The notes beneath the pieces are model-generated. The model did not search any database. It was not told the origin of the DNA and worked only from the letters and a program-made list of their open reading frames with translations. Below, one piece after another: positions 8,623-18,977 of a stretch of DNA of 44,524 bases. Origin of the DNA: an uncultured Alteromonadaceae bacterium (GTDB taxonomy: Bacteria; Pseudomonadota; Gammaproteobacteria; Pseudomonadales; Halieaceae); the NCBI GenBank assembly GCA_913064725.1, contig CAJYAI010000019.1, positions 1 through 44,524 on the forward strand. Direction: 5' to 3'. The position numbers and the translations under genes were made by a program. Each line of letters opens with the position of its first letter. Positions within the stretch are counted from its first letter, which is position 1.

Positions 8623-10167
8623 TTACCAAGTCTGCGTTGAAATAAAGGCCTCAAGGCCCGCCTTAAAGGCTGCCTCGCGGTCGCCATTCCAGTCACCATC
8701 CGCTGCAATTTCCTGCATCAAAGAGCCATGCTCAGCGTGCATGTATGACAACAATGCAGATTCGAAATCGGAAATCTTCTCAACATCAACGGCCTTCAAA
8801 TGACCTTCATTTGCGGCGTACAGCAACAAACCCATCTCTGCGACTGACTGTGGTGCGTATTGTTTCTGCTTCATCAGCTCTGTGACTCGTTCACCGTGTT
8901 CTAGCTGAGCCTTTGTCGCCTCATCTAGGTCAGATGCAAACTGCGAGAAGGCCGCAAGTTCGCGGTACTGGGCGAGTGCGGTACGAATACCACCGGATAA
9001 CTTTTTAATAATCTTTGTCTGCGCCGCACCACCAACACGCGATACCGAGATGCCGGCGTTCATGGCAGGGCGTACGCCTGCGTTGAACATATCGGCTTCT
9101 AAAAAGATTTGCCCATCGGTAATCGAAATAACGTTAGTCGGAACAAACGCTGACACGTCACCCGCTTGTGTTTCAATCACAGGCAGTGCCGTTAACGATC
9201 CCGTTTTGCCTTTGACTTCACCATTCGTAAACGCTTCTACATAGTCTGCATTTACTCGCGCAGCACGTTCAAGCAGCCGCGAGTGTAGATAGAAAACGTC
9301 TCCAGGGTACGCTTCTCTACCCGGCGGACGCCTCAACAGCAGGGAGATCTGACGGTAAGCAACCGCTTGTTTGGACAGATCATCATAAATAATTAACGCG
9401 TCCTCACCGCGATCGCGATAATACTCGCCCATCGTGCAACCGGCGAAAGGCGCCAAATACTGCATCGCCGCGGGGTCTGAGGCATTGGCTGCAACCACAA
9501 TGGTGTGGTCCATGGCACCGTGCTCTTCCAGTTTGCGCACCACTGATGCGACCGAAGATGCTTTTTGGCCAACGGCGACGTACACACACTTAATGCCTGT
9601 ACCTTTTTGATTGATAATGGCATCGACGGCGATAGCTGTTTTCCCGATCTGTCGGTCCCCGATAATCAGCTCGCGCTGACCACGGCCAATAGGCACCATC
9701 GCATCAATAGCTTTTAAGCCGATTTGCACAGGCTGATCGACAGATTGCCGAGCGATAACGCCGGGCGCGATTTTTTCAAGCGCATCTGTCAGTGTGGTTG
9801 CTATGGCTCCCTTGCCATCGATCGGATTACCCAGTGCATCTACCACACGTCCCTGGAGCTCTGGACCAACGGGAACCTCTAAGATGCGACCTGTGCATCG
9901 ACAGCTCTGTCCTTCGGCCAGTTGCTTGTAGTCACCTAAGACGACGGCGCCAACCGAATCTCGCTCCAAGTTGAGCGCAAGGCCGAAGACGTTGCCATCA
10001 AATTCAATCATCTCGCCGTATTGCACATCGGTGAGGCCGTGAATACGGATAATTCCGTCTGTAACGGAGACGATGGTCCCTTCATTTGTCGCTTGCGACG
10101 TCACATCGAGCTGCGATATGCGTTGCTTGATAATGTCACTGATTTCCGACGGGTTCAGTTGTTGCAT
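8623..10167 (-). CDS. atpA: ATP synthase F1 alpha subunit
   Basis: Non-catalytic nucleotide-binding subunit of F1. Starting at [17 protein letters not shown] gives 514 aa, matching the family; the six-codon upstream extension (MTEEPV) is rejected because AGAGGA lies seven bases before the chosen ATG. Walker A is [15 protein letters not shown] (about residue 170). [34 protein letters not shown] includes the P-loop partner and the conserved Arg segment. Fifteen bases follow atpH. Standard, complete copy. Confidence 0.98.
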   Translation of the reverse strand: MQQLNPSEISDIIKQRISQLDVTSQATNEGTIVSVTDGIIRIHGLTDVQYGEMIEFDGNVFGLALNLERDSVGAVVLGDYKQLAEGQSCRCTGRILEVPVGPELQGRVVDALGNPIDGKGAIATTLTDALEKIAPGVIARQSVDQPVQIGLKAIDAMVPIGRGQRELIIGDRQIGKTAIAVDAIINQKGTGIKCVYVAVGQKASSVASVVRKLEEHGAMDHTIVVAANASDPAAMQYLAPFAGCTMGEYYRDRGEDALIIYDDLSKQAVAYRQISLLLRRPPGREAYPGDVFYLHSRLLERAARVNADYVEAFTNGEVKGKTGSLTALPVIETQAGDVSAFVPTNVISITDGQIFLEADMFNAGVRPAMNAGISVSRVGGAAQTKIIKKLSGGIRTALAQYRELAAFSQFASDLDEATKAQLEHGERVTELMKQKQYAPQSVAEMGLLLYAANEGHLKAVDVEKISDFESALLSYMHAEHGSLMQEIAADGDWNGDREAAFKAGLEAFISTQTW

Positions 10168-10181
10168 GACCGGTTCCTCTG

Positions 10182-10718
10182 TCAAGATTTCAACGCAGTC
10201 GCCAGCTTGTGCAAGCGCCCACGAACTGAGCCGTCGACAACCATATCGCCGGCCCGAATAATGGCTCCCCCGATAAGGGAAGAATCAATTTCAACAGTCA
10301 TATCGACTGTCTTACCGAGCTTTGCTGACAGTGATGCCGACAATTGCTCGAGTGTCATATCGGCCACATCAAATGCGCTGGTGACAGTGACCTTTGCAGC
10401 GGCATCCAACGATGCCTTCAGCTCAGCAAACAGAACGGCCACGTGACCCACTAACGCCAATCGCTGGTTCTCAGCCATTACCGCGACAAACTGAGCAACG
10501 CCCGCTGGAGCGTCAGCACCCAGCACAGCAATAACGGTACTAGCCCTTTGCGCTGCCGTGGTCGCTGGATCGTCAAGCACTTTAGCAACCGCAGGTTCGG
10601 CTACCACTGCCGCCAACATACCTAAGGCGTCGTGCCACTGGTCCACTGAACCGTTATCAATAGCGAATTGAAACGCGGCTCGCGCATACGGTCTGGCCAG
10701 CGTAGTAGGCTCAATCAC
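10182..10718 (-). CDS. atpH: ATP synthase F1 delta subunit
   Basis: Peripheral-stalk subunit joining the b dimer to the top of F1. 178 aa. The N-terminal helical domain starts [16 protein letters not shown], which is the family signature, and the C-terminus has the conserved [23 protein letters not shown]. Two bases separate it from the atpF stop. Start at [12 protein letters not shown]. Confidence 0.97.
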   Translation of the reverse strand: MIEPTTLARPYARAAFQFAIDNGSVDQWHDALGMLAAVVAEPAVAKVLDDPATTAAQRASTVIAVLGADAPAGVAQFVAVMAENQRLALVGHVAVLFAELKASLDAAAKVTVTSAFDVADMTLEQLSASLSAKLGKTVDMTVEIDSSLIGGAIIRAGDMVVDGSVRGRLHKLATALKS

Positions 10719-10720
10719 GC

Positions 10721-11191
10721 TTACTGCTCCTTCACTAACTGCTCAAGTAGCGCAGCGTGTTTTTCCGCATCGATTTCAGCTGCTAGCACTTTTTCAGCAC
10801 CCGCCATCGCTAGGGCGCTGACCTGAGAGAGAAGTTGCTCTCTTGCCTGAGCTTTTTCACGCTCCACTTCCGCAGACGCCAACTCTTTCACACGATCAGC
10901 TTCGACAACCGCAGCCGCCTTTGCTTCGTCAATCACCGTACTGGCCCGCTTGTTGGCAGCATCGACGATGGCTGAGGCTTCTTTCTTTGCTTCAGACAGC
11001 CGATCAACCGCTTCTTTTTGCGCAAGCTCTAGGTCGTGACTCGCACGATCTGCAGCCGCTAAACCATCGGCAATTTTTTGCTGTCGCTCTTCCATAGCCG
11101 CGAGAATCGGTGGCCATACATAACGCATGCAAAACACCACAAACGCCAAAAAAGCCACGATCTGTCCAATGATGGTCAGATTAATGTTCAC
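10721..11191 (-). CDS. atpF: ATP synthase Fo b subunit
   Basis: Peripheral stalk. 156 aa. One N-terminal membrane helix ([25 protein letters not shown], residues 4-28) is followed by a long charged, alanine-rich coiled coil ([21 protein letters not shown] onward) as expected of the b dimer. The KYVWPPI-type boundary after the membrane helix is typical (here RYVWPPI). Co-transcribed with atpE and atpH. Confidence 0.97.
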   Translation of the reverse strand: MNINLTIIGQIVAFLAFVVFCMRYVWPPILAAMEERQQKIADGLAAADRASHDLELAQKEAVDRLSEAKKEASAIVDAANKRASTVIDEAKAAAVVEADRVKELASAEVEREKAQAREQLLSQVSALAMAGAEKVLAAEIDAEKHAALLEQLVKEQ

Positions 11192-11248
11192 AGTTATCTC
11201 CTGTGGAAATTACGCTCGCCTACACACCGGCGAGGAAATAAAGAGTAA

Positions 11249-11485
<237 letters not shown>

Positions 11486-11515
11486 CTATTGAGTCTTAGT
11501 ATGGAAGGTCAGAAA

Positions 11516-12403
<888 letters not shown>

Positions 12404-12445
12404 CTACTGCCCCGTTTAAACATCGCCATCGAACGACGTTTACCC

Positions 12446-12820
12446 CTACTTATCTTCGTGCTTCGCTGCCAAGTGATAAAACACTGGGCTACTCACCAAA
12501 ACCACCATCGCGCCCAAAAACAGCGCTCCGGGCTGCGGATCCGAAGTGGTCACAAACCATGCTCCGAACAACAACGCACTCAAACCAAACTTTACAGCGC
12601 CTAGCAGCGCCGGCACCTGAGCACCAAAACGGCTAAACAAGCTCGATGCTAGCCATATCTGGGGTAGCGCTATTACACCAGCGCCGACCCAAACCACCAT
12701 GGCTGAACGCCGATCCAAAAAAATCCATGTCAAAACCGAAACCGCGGCAATAACAATACACGTTCTTAACAACGCCGTTACGAGATTCCGAGCCAACATA
12801 CGCTGCGTGTACTCACTCAC
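12446..12820 (-). CDS. atpI: ATP synthase-associated protein AtpI
   Basis: First gene of the atp operon; in other bacteria AtpI helps assemble the c ring. 124 aa with four hydrophobic segments (about residues 14-31, 37-56, 72-89, 95-113). The GTG start is uncertain: an in-frame ATG at codon 8 (MLARNLVTALL) is an alternative. Assigned from position and from the four-helix pattern, since the family is poorly conserved. Confidence 0.85.
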   Translation of the reverse strand: MSEYTQRMLARNLVTALLRTCIVIAAVSVLTWIFLDRRSAMVVWVGAGVIALPQIWLASSLFSRFGAQVPALLGAVKFGLSALLFGAWFVTTSDPQPGALFLGAMVVLVSSPVFYHLAAKHEDK

Positions 12821-12902
12821 TCAACCGTACCTACTAAGGCCTCGAGCGCGCGCAAGTCTATTCGAATTGACATACGGCATCAACAAAGCAAAGTGCCAAC
12901 TT

Positions 12903-13784
12903 TTAGTTGATCCGATTCAATATGCCGTCAAGTACATCGAGGTCGCTGTACTGAATAATCAGTTTTCCCCGACCATTTTTATTTTCTATCACGACTTTAG
13001 TTCCAAACCGCTCGGATAAAGAGCGCTCAAGGCGATCTATATCTGGGTCTTTGCGTTCCGCTGTCGCATCCGTACTTGGCGCCAACAATGCCTTTACTAA
13101 GGCTTCGGTTTGGCGGACGGATAATCGACTATCGATCACTTTTCTGGCGGCTCGAATTTGCGTGCCGCCATCGAGTGCTAGAAGCACTTTACCGTGGCCC
13201 GCATCGAGGAGGCCGCGCTCCAGCATTTCCGACACCTCGCGTTCAAGTGATAACAAACGCAGTAGATTCGCTATTACAGGTCTCGACTTGCCAACAGCCG
13301 TCGCTACTTCTTGCTGGCTTAAAGCAAATTCCGTTTGAAGCCGTTTTAACGCTCTGGCCTCCTCGAGCGGGTTTAAATTTTCCCGTTGAATGTTTTCGAT
13401 TAGCGCCATTGCAATAGCGGTCTCATCGCTAATATCACGAACAATGGCTGGTATTACATCAAGTGAGGCGATTTGGCTGGCTCGCCACCGCCTCTCTCCT
13501 GCAACGATCTCGAAGCGATCATTACCGATTGACCGAACAACGATAGGCTGCATAACCCCTTGCGAGCGAATGCTATCGGCTAATTCAGTCAATGCGGTTT
13601 CATCAAAATCAACGCGCGGTTGATACTTTCCGCGCTGCAGTTGCTCTAGTCTTAGTTGTCGCAAACTACCGTTGTTAGCGCCAATTGACTCCTGTTGAGA
13701 GTGACTCGCTATCGGCGCTTTAGCGAGTTCTGTGCCGAGTAGAGCATCTAGTCCTCGATTCAATTTTCGTTTTTTTTCGGTCAT
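12903..13784 (-). CDS. parB: chromosome-partitioning protein ParB
   Basis: Binds parS and spreads along DNA as a CTP-dependent clamp. 293 aa. The N-terminus KRKLNRGLDALLG is the ParA-contacting region. The CTP-binding patch is in FEIVAGERRWRAS, followed by ENIQRENLNPLEEARAL and the HTH QEVATAVGKSRPVIANLLRLL. The C-terminal dimer segment ends LIIQYSDLDVLDGILNRI. It lies 24 bases after parA. Two perfect target sites are found in recF about 11 kb away. Confidence 0.98.
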   Translation of the reverse strand: MTEKKRKLNRGLDALLGTELAKAPIASHSQQESIGANNGSLRQLRLEQLQRGKYQPRVDFDETALTELADSIRSQGVMQPIVVRSIGNDRFEIVAGERRWRASQIASLDVIPAIVRDISDETAIAMALIENIQRENLNPLEEARALKRLQTEFALSQQEVATAVGKSRPVIANLLRLLSLEREVSEMLERGLLDAGHGKVLLALDGGTQIRAARKVIDSRLSVRQTEALVKALLAPSTDATAERKDPDIDRLERSLSERFGTKVVIENKNGRGKLIIQYSDLDVLDGILNRIN

Positions 13785-13808
13785 TAGTCAGTTCCAAACT
13801 CGCCTGCG

Positions 13809-14567
13809 TTATTGACGCCGCATAAACTCTTCAGCAAGTGCCATATACGCCCGAGCGCCTCTCGAATACCTGTCATACACGATTCCGGGCTGCCCATGAC
13901 TCGGCGCCTCGGCCAGACGAACATTTCTAGGAATTACCGTGCGATATACCAAATTACCGAAGTGGCTGAACAGCTGTTCTGATACTTCCGACGTCAATGA
14001 ATTACGGGGATCATACATCGTTCTGAGAATACCCTCGATTTCTAAATCGGCATTTACTGTTTCATTGATACGTCGAACACTACCCAGCAGTGCCGATAAA
14101 CCCTCTAATGCGAAGTACTCGCACTGCATTGCGATAATCACTGATTGGCAGGAAACCATAGCATTGACCGTCAACATGTTGAGTGATGGCGGACAGTCGA
14201 TAAGAACGATATCGTAATTATCTTGGCCTTGTAGCAAACCCTGTTTTAATCGCATTTCTTTGCCGTCGACCTGAATAAGCTCGACCTCAGCTGCTGTTAG
14301 ATCGCCATTCGCTGGAAGCACAGAAAACCCACCAGTAGGCGACTCAACCGTGCACTCACGTAAGGTCGCCTCGGCTAACAACAGATCTAACACTGAAAAG
14401 TCGACCTTATTCTTCTCTATCCCCGACGACATTGTTGCGTTGCCTTGTGGGTCCATATCGACCAACAAAATACGCTGCCCCATTTGTGCAAGCGACGCTG
14501 CCAGATTAACCGTAGTGGTCGTTTTGCCTACGCCACCTTTTTGGTTTGCTATTGCAATGACTTTCAT
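13809..14567 (-). CDS. parA: chromosome-partitioning ATPase ParA (Soj)
   Basis: Deviant-Walker ATPase that moves ParB-parS complexes. 252 aa. Deviant Walker A is KGGVGKTTTTVNLAASL (residues 10-26). Switch I is DMDPQGNAT and Walker B DIVLIDCPPSL. The C-terminus with VIPRNVRLAEAPSHGQP is typical of the small chromosomal type without an N-terminal HTH. Its ATG overlaps the rsmG stop by four bases (ATGA), so rsmG-parA-parB is one transcription unit. Confidence 0.98.
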   Translation of the reverse strand: MKVIAIANQKGGVGKTTTTVNLAASLAQMGQRILLVDMDPQGNATMSSGIEKNKVDFSVLDLLLAEATLRECTVESPTGGFSVLPANGDLTAAEVELIQVDGKEMRLKQGLLQGQDNYDIVLIDCPPSLNMLTVNAMVSCQSVIIAMQCEYFALEGLSALLGSVRRINETVNADLEIEGILRTMYDPRNSLTSEVSEQLFSHFGNLVYRTVIPRNVRLAEAPSHGQPGIVYDRYSRGARAYMALAEEFMRRQ

Positions 14568-15202
14568 TTAGACCGCTCTACCCGTTTTAAGACAGCTAAT
14601 TGCCTAACATCGTCTAACCCTGGAACCTGCAGTGTCACTTGCTCACACAACTGAATCGATGAGTCTAATAACGCTATTTCTGTGTCAATAGTTTGAGCTT
14701 TCATCGCCAGCCATACACCCGTCGAATTCAATAAATGTTCAGTCACTTTACACATGCGCTGCACATCCGAAAATGCTCTGGTTACCACCGCATCTGCCCT
14801 TATTTTGGGCTGGTATTCCTCTGCTCGGGACTCGATTATGTCAACGTTATCCAGCTGCAATTGCTGTCGGACTTGGTATAAAAACCGCGTTTTCTTCCCA
14901 TTGCTATCGAGCAAAACGAAGTTCTTCTCAGGAAAACACAACGCCAGTGGTATGCCCGGTAGTCCTGCGCCAGTGCCGACATCACATATGCGCTGATACG
15001 GGGTCAAATGAGAAGCTATCGATAAACTATCCATCACGTGCTTGCTAACCATCTCGAGTGGCTGACGTACTGCTGTCAAGTTATAGGGCTTGTTCCATTT
15101 AGCCAATAAACTCAAGTATCGCTGCAGTGGCTCAGTAAGCGCTGCGTTAAGATTGAGAAAGGTAAGTCCAGACTGAATCTTTGCCTCTAAGCGATCAGCC
15201 AT
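14564..15202 (-). CDS. rsmG: 16S rRNA (guanine527-N7)-methyltransferase RsmG
   Basis: Methylates G527 of 16S rRNA using S-adenosylmethionine. 212 aa when started at [13 protein letters not shown]; a TTG six codons further upstream is less likely. The SAM-binding motif is [16 protein letters not shown], preceded by NLTAVR. The ATG lies inside the last codons of mnmG, overlapping its stop by eight bases, so translation is coupled. This pairing with mnmG is near-universal (old names gidA/gidB). Confidence 0.96.
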   Translation of the reverse strand: MADRLEAKIQSGLTFLNLNAALTEPLQRYLSLLAKWNKPYNLTAVRQPLEMVSKHVMDSLSIASHLTPYQRICDVGTGAGLPGIPLALCFPEKNFVLLDSNGKKTRFLYQVRQQLQLDNVDIIESRAEEYQPKIRADAVVTRAFSDVQRMCKVTEHLLNSTGVWLAMKAQTIDTEIALLDSSIQLCEQVTLQVPGLDDVRQLAVLKRVERSK

Positions 15203-17093
15203 TGCTAACAACGCGATCAAGGTCTGAACGACTGTGCCGCTTCAAATAAACCAATAAAAGAGACAACGCTGAGGGTGTAACGCCTGGTATTCGACTAGCG
15301 CGCGCTAGATTACTCGGCTTGATCGCTGTCAGCTTTTGACAGATCTCGTTTGATAAACCCGACACCTCAGAAAAGCTAAAATCGGGCGGGATTAGCGTAT
15401 CCTCGTGGCGTTTCAAGCGATCAATTTCGTCTTGCTGTCGCGCAATGTAGCCCGCGTATTTCACTTTCGTCTCGATATGGTCGGCCGTTGCCGAATCCAG
15501 AGCAACATCACCCTTAAGCCCTGCAACATCGCGATACGATAATTCGGGACGACGAACCAAGTCGGCCATCGAATATTCTCGCGTGATAGGCGACTTCAAT
15601 TTCGTTGCTAGGCACTCCGCAGCGGGTGTTTCAGGGTGGATAAACGTGGCTTCTAATCGCACCAACTCCTGCTCGATCACCTGCCTTTTTTCTTTATATG
15701 CTTGCCAATGCGGCTCAGTAATAAGGCCAAGATGTTTACCTTTTGGTGTCAGGCGCTCATCAGCATTATCCTCTCTGAGTTGCAGTCGGTACTCTGCTCG
15801 AGAGGTAAACATGCGGTACGGTTCTTGCGTCCCTAAAGTCACTAAGTCATCGACTAAAACGCCGATATAAGCCTCATCTCTTCTAGGTTCCCAGGCGTCC
15901 AAATCGTGTGTGTATCGCGCTGCATTTATGCCGGCTAGCAGGCCTTGTGCGGCGGCTTCTTCATATCCTGTAGTGCCGTTTATTTGGCCTGCAAAAAACA
16001 ATCCAGGTAGGTGTCGCGTCTGCAAGCTATGCATCAGATCTCTGGGATCAAAATAATCGTACTCGATCGCGTAACCTGGACGGGTGATGTGCGCGTTTTC
16101 AAGACCTGAAATGGAACGGACCATCGCATCCTGTACGTCAAATGGTAACGAGGTTGAAATCCCATTTGGATACAGTTCAGTTGTCGTTAAGCCCTCTGGC
16201 TCCAAAAAAATCTGGTGGTCGCTTTTATCGGAAAATCGATGAACCTTGTCCTCTATACTCGGACAGTAGCGCGGTCCAGTACCCTCAATGACACCACTAT
16301 ACATCGGCGATCTATCCAATCCGCCTCTGATAATATCGTGCGTGTCCTCGTTCGTCCTCGTGATCCAGCAACACACTTGTTGTGGATGTTGAGACGCCGA
16401 ACCAAGCTGAGACATTACAGGTCTGGGCTCGTCACCCCATTGTTCTTGAAGTTTAGAGTAATCGACCGTATTACCGTCTATCCGCGGAGGTGTTCCCGTT
16501 TTTAAACGATCTATCCGTGGACACATCTCGCGTAATCGGTCTGCCAAGGTAATAACTGAAGCATCACCCATCCGGCCACCCAAGTGATTTTCGAGTCCGA
16601 TATGGATTTTACCGTTAAGAAAAGTACCCGCCGTTAGCACACAGGCTGGTGCCGAAAAACATATTCCTGTCGCCGTAATAACACCAGAAACGGTATTACC
16701 CGTTAAACTAATATCATCAACAGCGTCCTGAAATATCGTTAAGTTAGGTTCAGCAAAAAGTATCTGTCGGATCGCATTTCGATAAAGCACGCGGTCTGCT
16801 TGCGCCCGAGTTGCTCTGACTGCCGGTCCTTTGCGCGCATTGAGCACTCTGAATTGAATGCCCGCCAAATCAGTCGCTCGAGCCATGGCGCCGCCTAAGG
16901 CGTCAATTTCGCGTACAAGATGCGATTTCCCTATGCCACCGATGGCAGGATTACAGGACATTTGTCCTAGCGTATCGATTGAATGCGTAATGAGTAGCGT
17001 ACGCGATCCCGCCCTGGCCGATGCTAAAGCCGCTTCTGTTCCGGCGTGACCGCCGCCAACCACGATGACATCAAATGAACGAAGTGAACGCAT
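15195..17093 (-). CDS. mnmG: tRNA uridine-34 carboxymethylaminomethyl modification enzyme MnmG
   Basis: FAD-dependent partner of MnmE; modifies the wobble uridine of certain tRNAs. 632 aa. The FAD-binding GGGHAG is at residues 13-18. [26 protein letters not shown], the cysteine-containing segment [16 protein letters not shown] and the C-terminal [18 protein letters not shown] ... VSGLSNEI are all intact. No clear Shine-Dalgarno sequence lies before the ATG. A TATACT hexamer lies about 30 bases upstream. It is the last minus-strand gene before the interval proposed as oriC. Confidence 0.98.
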   Translation of the reverse strand: MRSLRSFDVIVVGGGHAGTEAALASARAGSRTLLITHSIDTLGQMSCNPAIGGIGKSHLVREIDALGGAMARATDLAGIQFRVLNARKGPAVRATRAQADRVLYRNAIRQILFAEPNLTIFQDAVDDISLTGNTVSGVITATGICFSAPACVLTAGTFLNGKIHIGLENHLGGRMGDASVITLADRLREMCPRIDRLKTGTPPRIDGNTVDYSKLQEQWGDEPRPVMSQLGSASQHPQQVCCWITRTNEDTHDIIRGGLDRSPMYSGVIEGTGPRYCPSIEDKVHRFSDKSDHQIFLEPEGLTTTELYPNGISTSLPFDVQDAMVRSISGLENAHITRPGYAIEYDYFDPRDLMHSLQTRHLPGLFFAGQINGTTGYEEAAAQGLLAGINAARYTHDLDAWEPRRDEAYIGVLVDDLVTLGTQEPYRMFTSRAEYRLQLREDNADERLTPKGKHLGLITEPHWQAYKEKRQVIEQELVRLEATFIHPETPAAECLATKLKSPITREYSMADLVRRPELSYRDVAGLKGDVALDSATADHIETKVKYAGYIARQQDEIDRLKRHEDTLIPPDFSFSEVSGLSNEICQKLTAIKPSNLARASRIPGVTPSALSLLLVYLKRHSRSDLDRVVSNG

Positions 17094-17619
17094 ATGTTTA
17101 GCTGCGATTCAAAAAGGAGGGGGAGTATACGAGTTTTTCTGGTGAAACTTAAATCGGGGCCTCTGTGAGGTAGCAGTATTTACACTCTTTAAAAACGGGA
17201 CTTTGGTTTTTGTGCACTAATTTATCGGCGGCGCAGATTGCCGGTAATTTGAGAAAGAATCCGATTTTATTAGTCATTATTTATAATTCTTTTTAGAAGA
17301 ATAGATACTTAGATGTTGTTGTTATTAGGGGCTAAAAAAATGTGGACAATCACGGTAATAGCGCGCTGTGCTTGCCTTTAAACCGATCACAACCCCGCTG
17401 ATATGTGACGTAAAAAGGCACAATAATTAATGTATCAATGGTGGATATGTTGTCTCGTTGTTTTTCCTTTACGCGGTGCTCATTGTGCGCACAGACCTAT
17501 AAACAGGGTTATCACCAAGAAATAAGCCGCAACAGTATGAAGTAAAGTCGAGCGTCGGGATGATCGGCGAATAATATCGGTTTGTGGATCAATGTGTGGA
17601 AAGCTAGGTGAACAAGTTC
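17094..17619. other. oriC: probable chromosomal replication origin oriC
   Basis: A 526-base interval without genes between mnmG and mnmE, both minus strand. An AT-rich stretch (about 17255-17340) ends with TTATTAGG (17322-17329). This is followed after 11 bases by TGTGGACAA (17341-17349), a one-mismatch DnaA box. E. coli oriC has TTATTAGG followed after 12 bases by its R1 box, the same arrangement. Further box-like sites are TTATCACCA (17509-17517) and TGTGGATCA (17583-17591). GC skew on the + strand changes from C-rich in mnmG to G-rich in mnmE and yidC, although both sides are coded on the minus strand. The boxes are degenerate, so the skew is the stronger argument. Confidence 0.65.
17124..17129 (-). 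promoter_or_regulatory. possible -10 element of the mnmG promoter
   Basis: TATACT on the minus strand, about 30 bases before the mnmG ATG. The matching -35 is weak (TTAAGT about 18 bases upstream). In E. coli, transcription of mnmG away from oriC helps initiation, so a promoter here would be expected. Confidence 0.35.
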
Positions 17620-18966
17620 TTATTTACCTATGCAAAAACTGCTGAAGATTTCGCCAAGGATGTCATCGCTTGAAATCTTTCCTGTCAGCGAGTCGATAGC
17701 GGTTTGTACACTTTTTAGGTCTTCAGACAGTAACTCTGCTGCATTGTGGTCATTGAACCGAACTAAGCTCGCTTCAAGTAACCGGTGCGCGTCGCTTAAT
17801 GCATCGATATGTCGCGCGCGCGCGCTGAATTCAGATTGATGTTGACCCTGTGAGAGTAGTACTTCGTCGATGGTGTCAATTAAGCACTCTACACCGAGGT
17901 TGTTGGTGGCACTTAAGGCGACACAGGGTTGGGCTACATCACAGTTAAAGCGACCTGGTTGTCGTCCGGATAGATCGATCTTATTGTGAATGTTAATTTT
18001 GATCGCATTGTCGGGTAACCAAGAACTATCGATGTGATTCGGCTGGCAGTCATCTACGACGTTTAAAACTAAATCAGCGGTCTGCGTACTGGCTTTGGCA
18101 CGTCTGACCCCCTCTTGTTCTATGAAGTCGTTAGATTCTCGGATGCCTGCAGTATCAATGATGTCGATGGCTACAGAGCGCGTGATAATAGAATGCTTCA
18201 GAGTGTCTCGTGTAGTTCCAGCGACGCTGGTTACAATCGCTACATCGTCGTGTGCTAGCGCGTTGAGCAAACTACTTTTTCCTGCGTTAGGGGCACCAAT
18301 AAGGACGGCCGAGTAACGCTGCGTTTTTCGTTGAGATGCTGACACCGTATCGAGCAGTTGCGATATGGTTTTGAGGCATTCTTGCAGTCGTGAAATGACG
18401 TCGTATTGACTCATAACATCGATATCTTCGTCTGGAAAGTCGATGGACGCCTCTGTCAGAGCACGCAGTTCAGTTAATGTTGCCGAGAGTTCGTCAACGA
18501 GTGCGGAGAAGGTACCTGACAGGGAGGCGGTAGCCAATGTGGCAGCAGTTTCTGTTTCAGCGTTGATCAGGTCGGCAATCGCTTCTGCCTGTAAAAGATC
18601 GATTTTACCGTTGAGAAAGCTGCGCTCCGAAAACTCTCCGGGCCGTGCTGACCTTGCACCAAGTTCGAGGCATCGTGATAACAACGAGTTGAGCACAATG
18701 TGCCCACCATGTGCTTGTATTTCGACTACGTGCTCGCCTGTAAATGAACGTGGTTTGGGAAAGTAAATGGCGAGTCCAGAGTCGATGGGGTCGTGGTTTT
18801 TAGAGAAAAAAGATCTGTAATGGGCGTATCTAGGTTGTAACTCGCTGCGGGTGAGGAGTTGCGCTATGTCGAGCGATTTGGGACCGCTTAGTCGAACGAT
18901 ACCAACTGGACCATTACCGCGGGGAGTAGCGATTGCTGCGATGGTGTCGGTATCTAAGGTAGTCAT
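17620..18966 (-). CDS. mnmE: tRNA modification GTPase MnmE
   Basis: Works with MnmG on wobble uridines. 448 aa. An N-terminal tetrahydrofolate-binding domain starts DTIAAIATPRGNGPVGIVRLSGP. A GTPase domain sits in the middle: P-loop GAPNAGKSSLLNAL, switch II DTAGIRES, and the NKxD motif in NIHNKIDLSG. The C-terminus ends with the conserved FCIGK, including the reactive cysteine. It is the last gene of the rpmH-rnpA-yidD-yidC-mnmE group, 11 bases after yidC. Confidence 0.98.
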   Translation of the reverse strand: MTTLDTDTIAAIATPRGNGPVGIVRLSGPKSLDIAQLLTRSELQPRYAHYRSFFSKNHDPIDSGLAIYFPKPRSFTGEHVVEIQAHGGHIVLNSLLSRCLELGARSARPGEFSERSFLNGKIDLLQAEAIADLINAETETAATLATASLSGTFSALVDELSATLTELRALTEASIDFPDEDIDVMSQYDVISRLQECLKTISQLLDTVSASQRKTQRYSAVLIGAPNAGKSSLLNALAHDDVAIVTSVAGTTRDTLKHSIITRSVAIDIIDTAGIRESNDFIEQEGVRRAKASTQTADLVLNVVDDCQPNHIDSSWLPDNAIKINIHNKIDLSGRQPGRFNCDVAQPCVALSATNNLGVECLIDTIDEVLLSQGQHQSEFSARARHIDALSDAHRLLEASLVRFNDHNAAELLSEDLKSVQTAIDSLTGKISSDDILGEIFSSFCIGK

Positions 18967-18977
18967 GTAAAGAGCGT

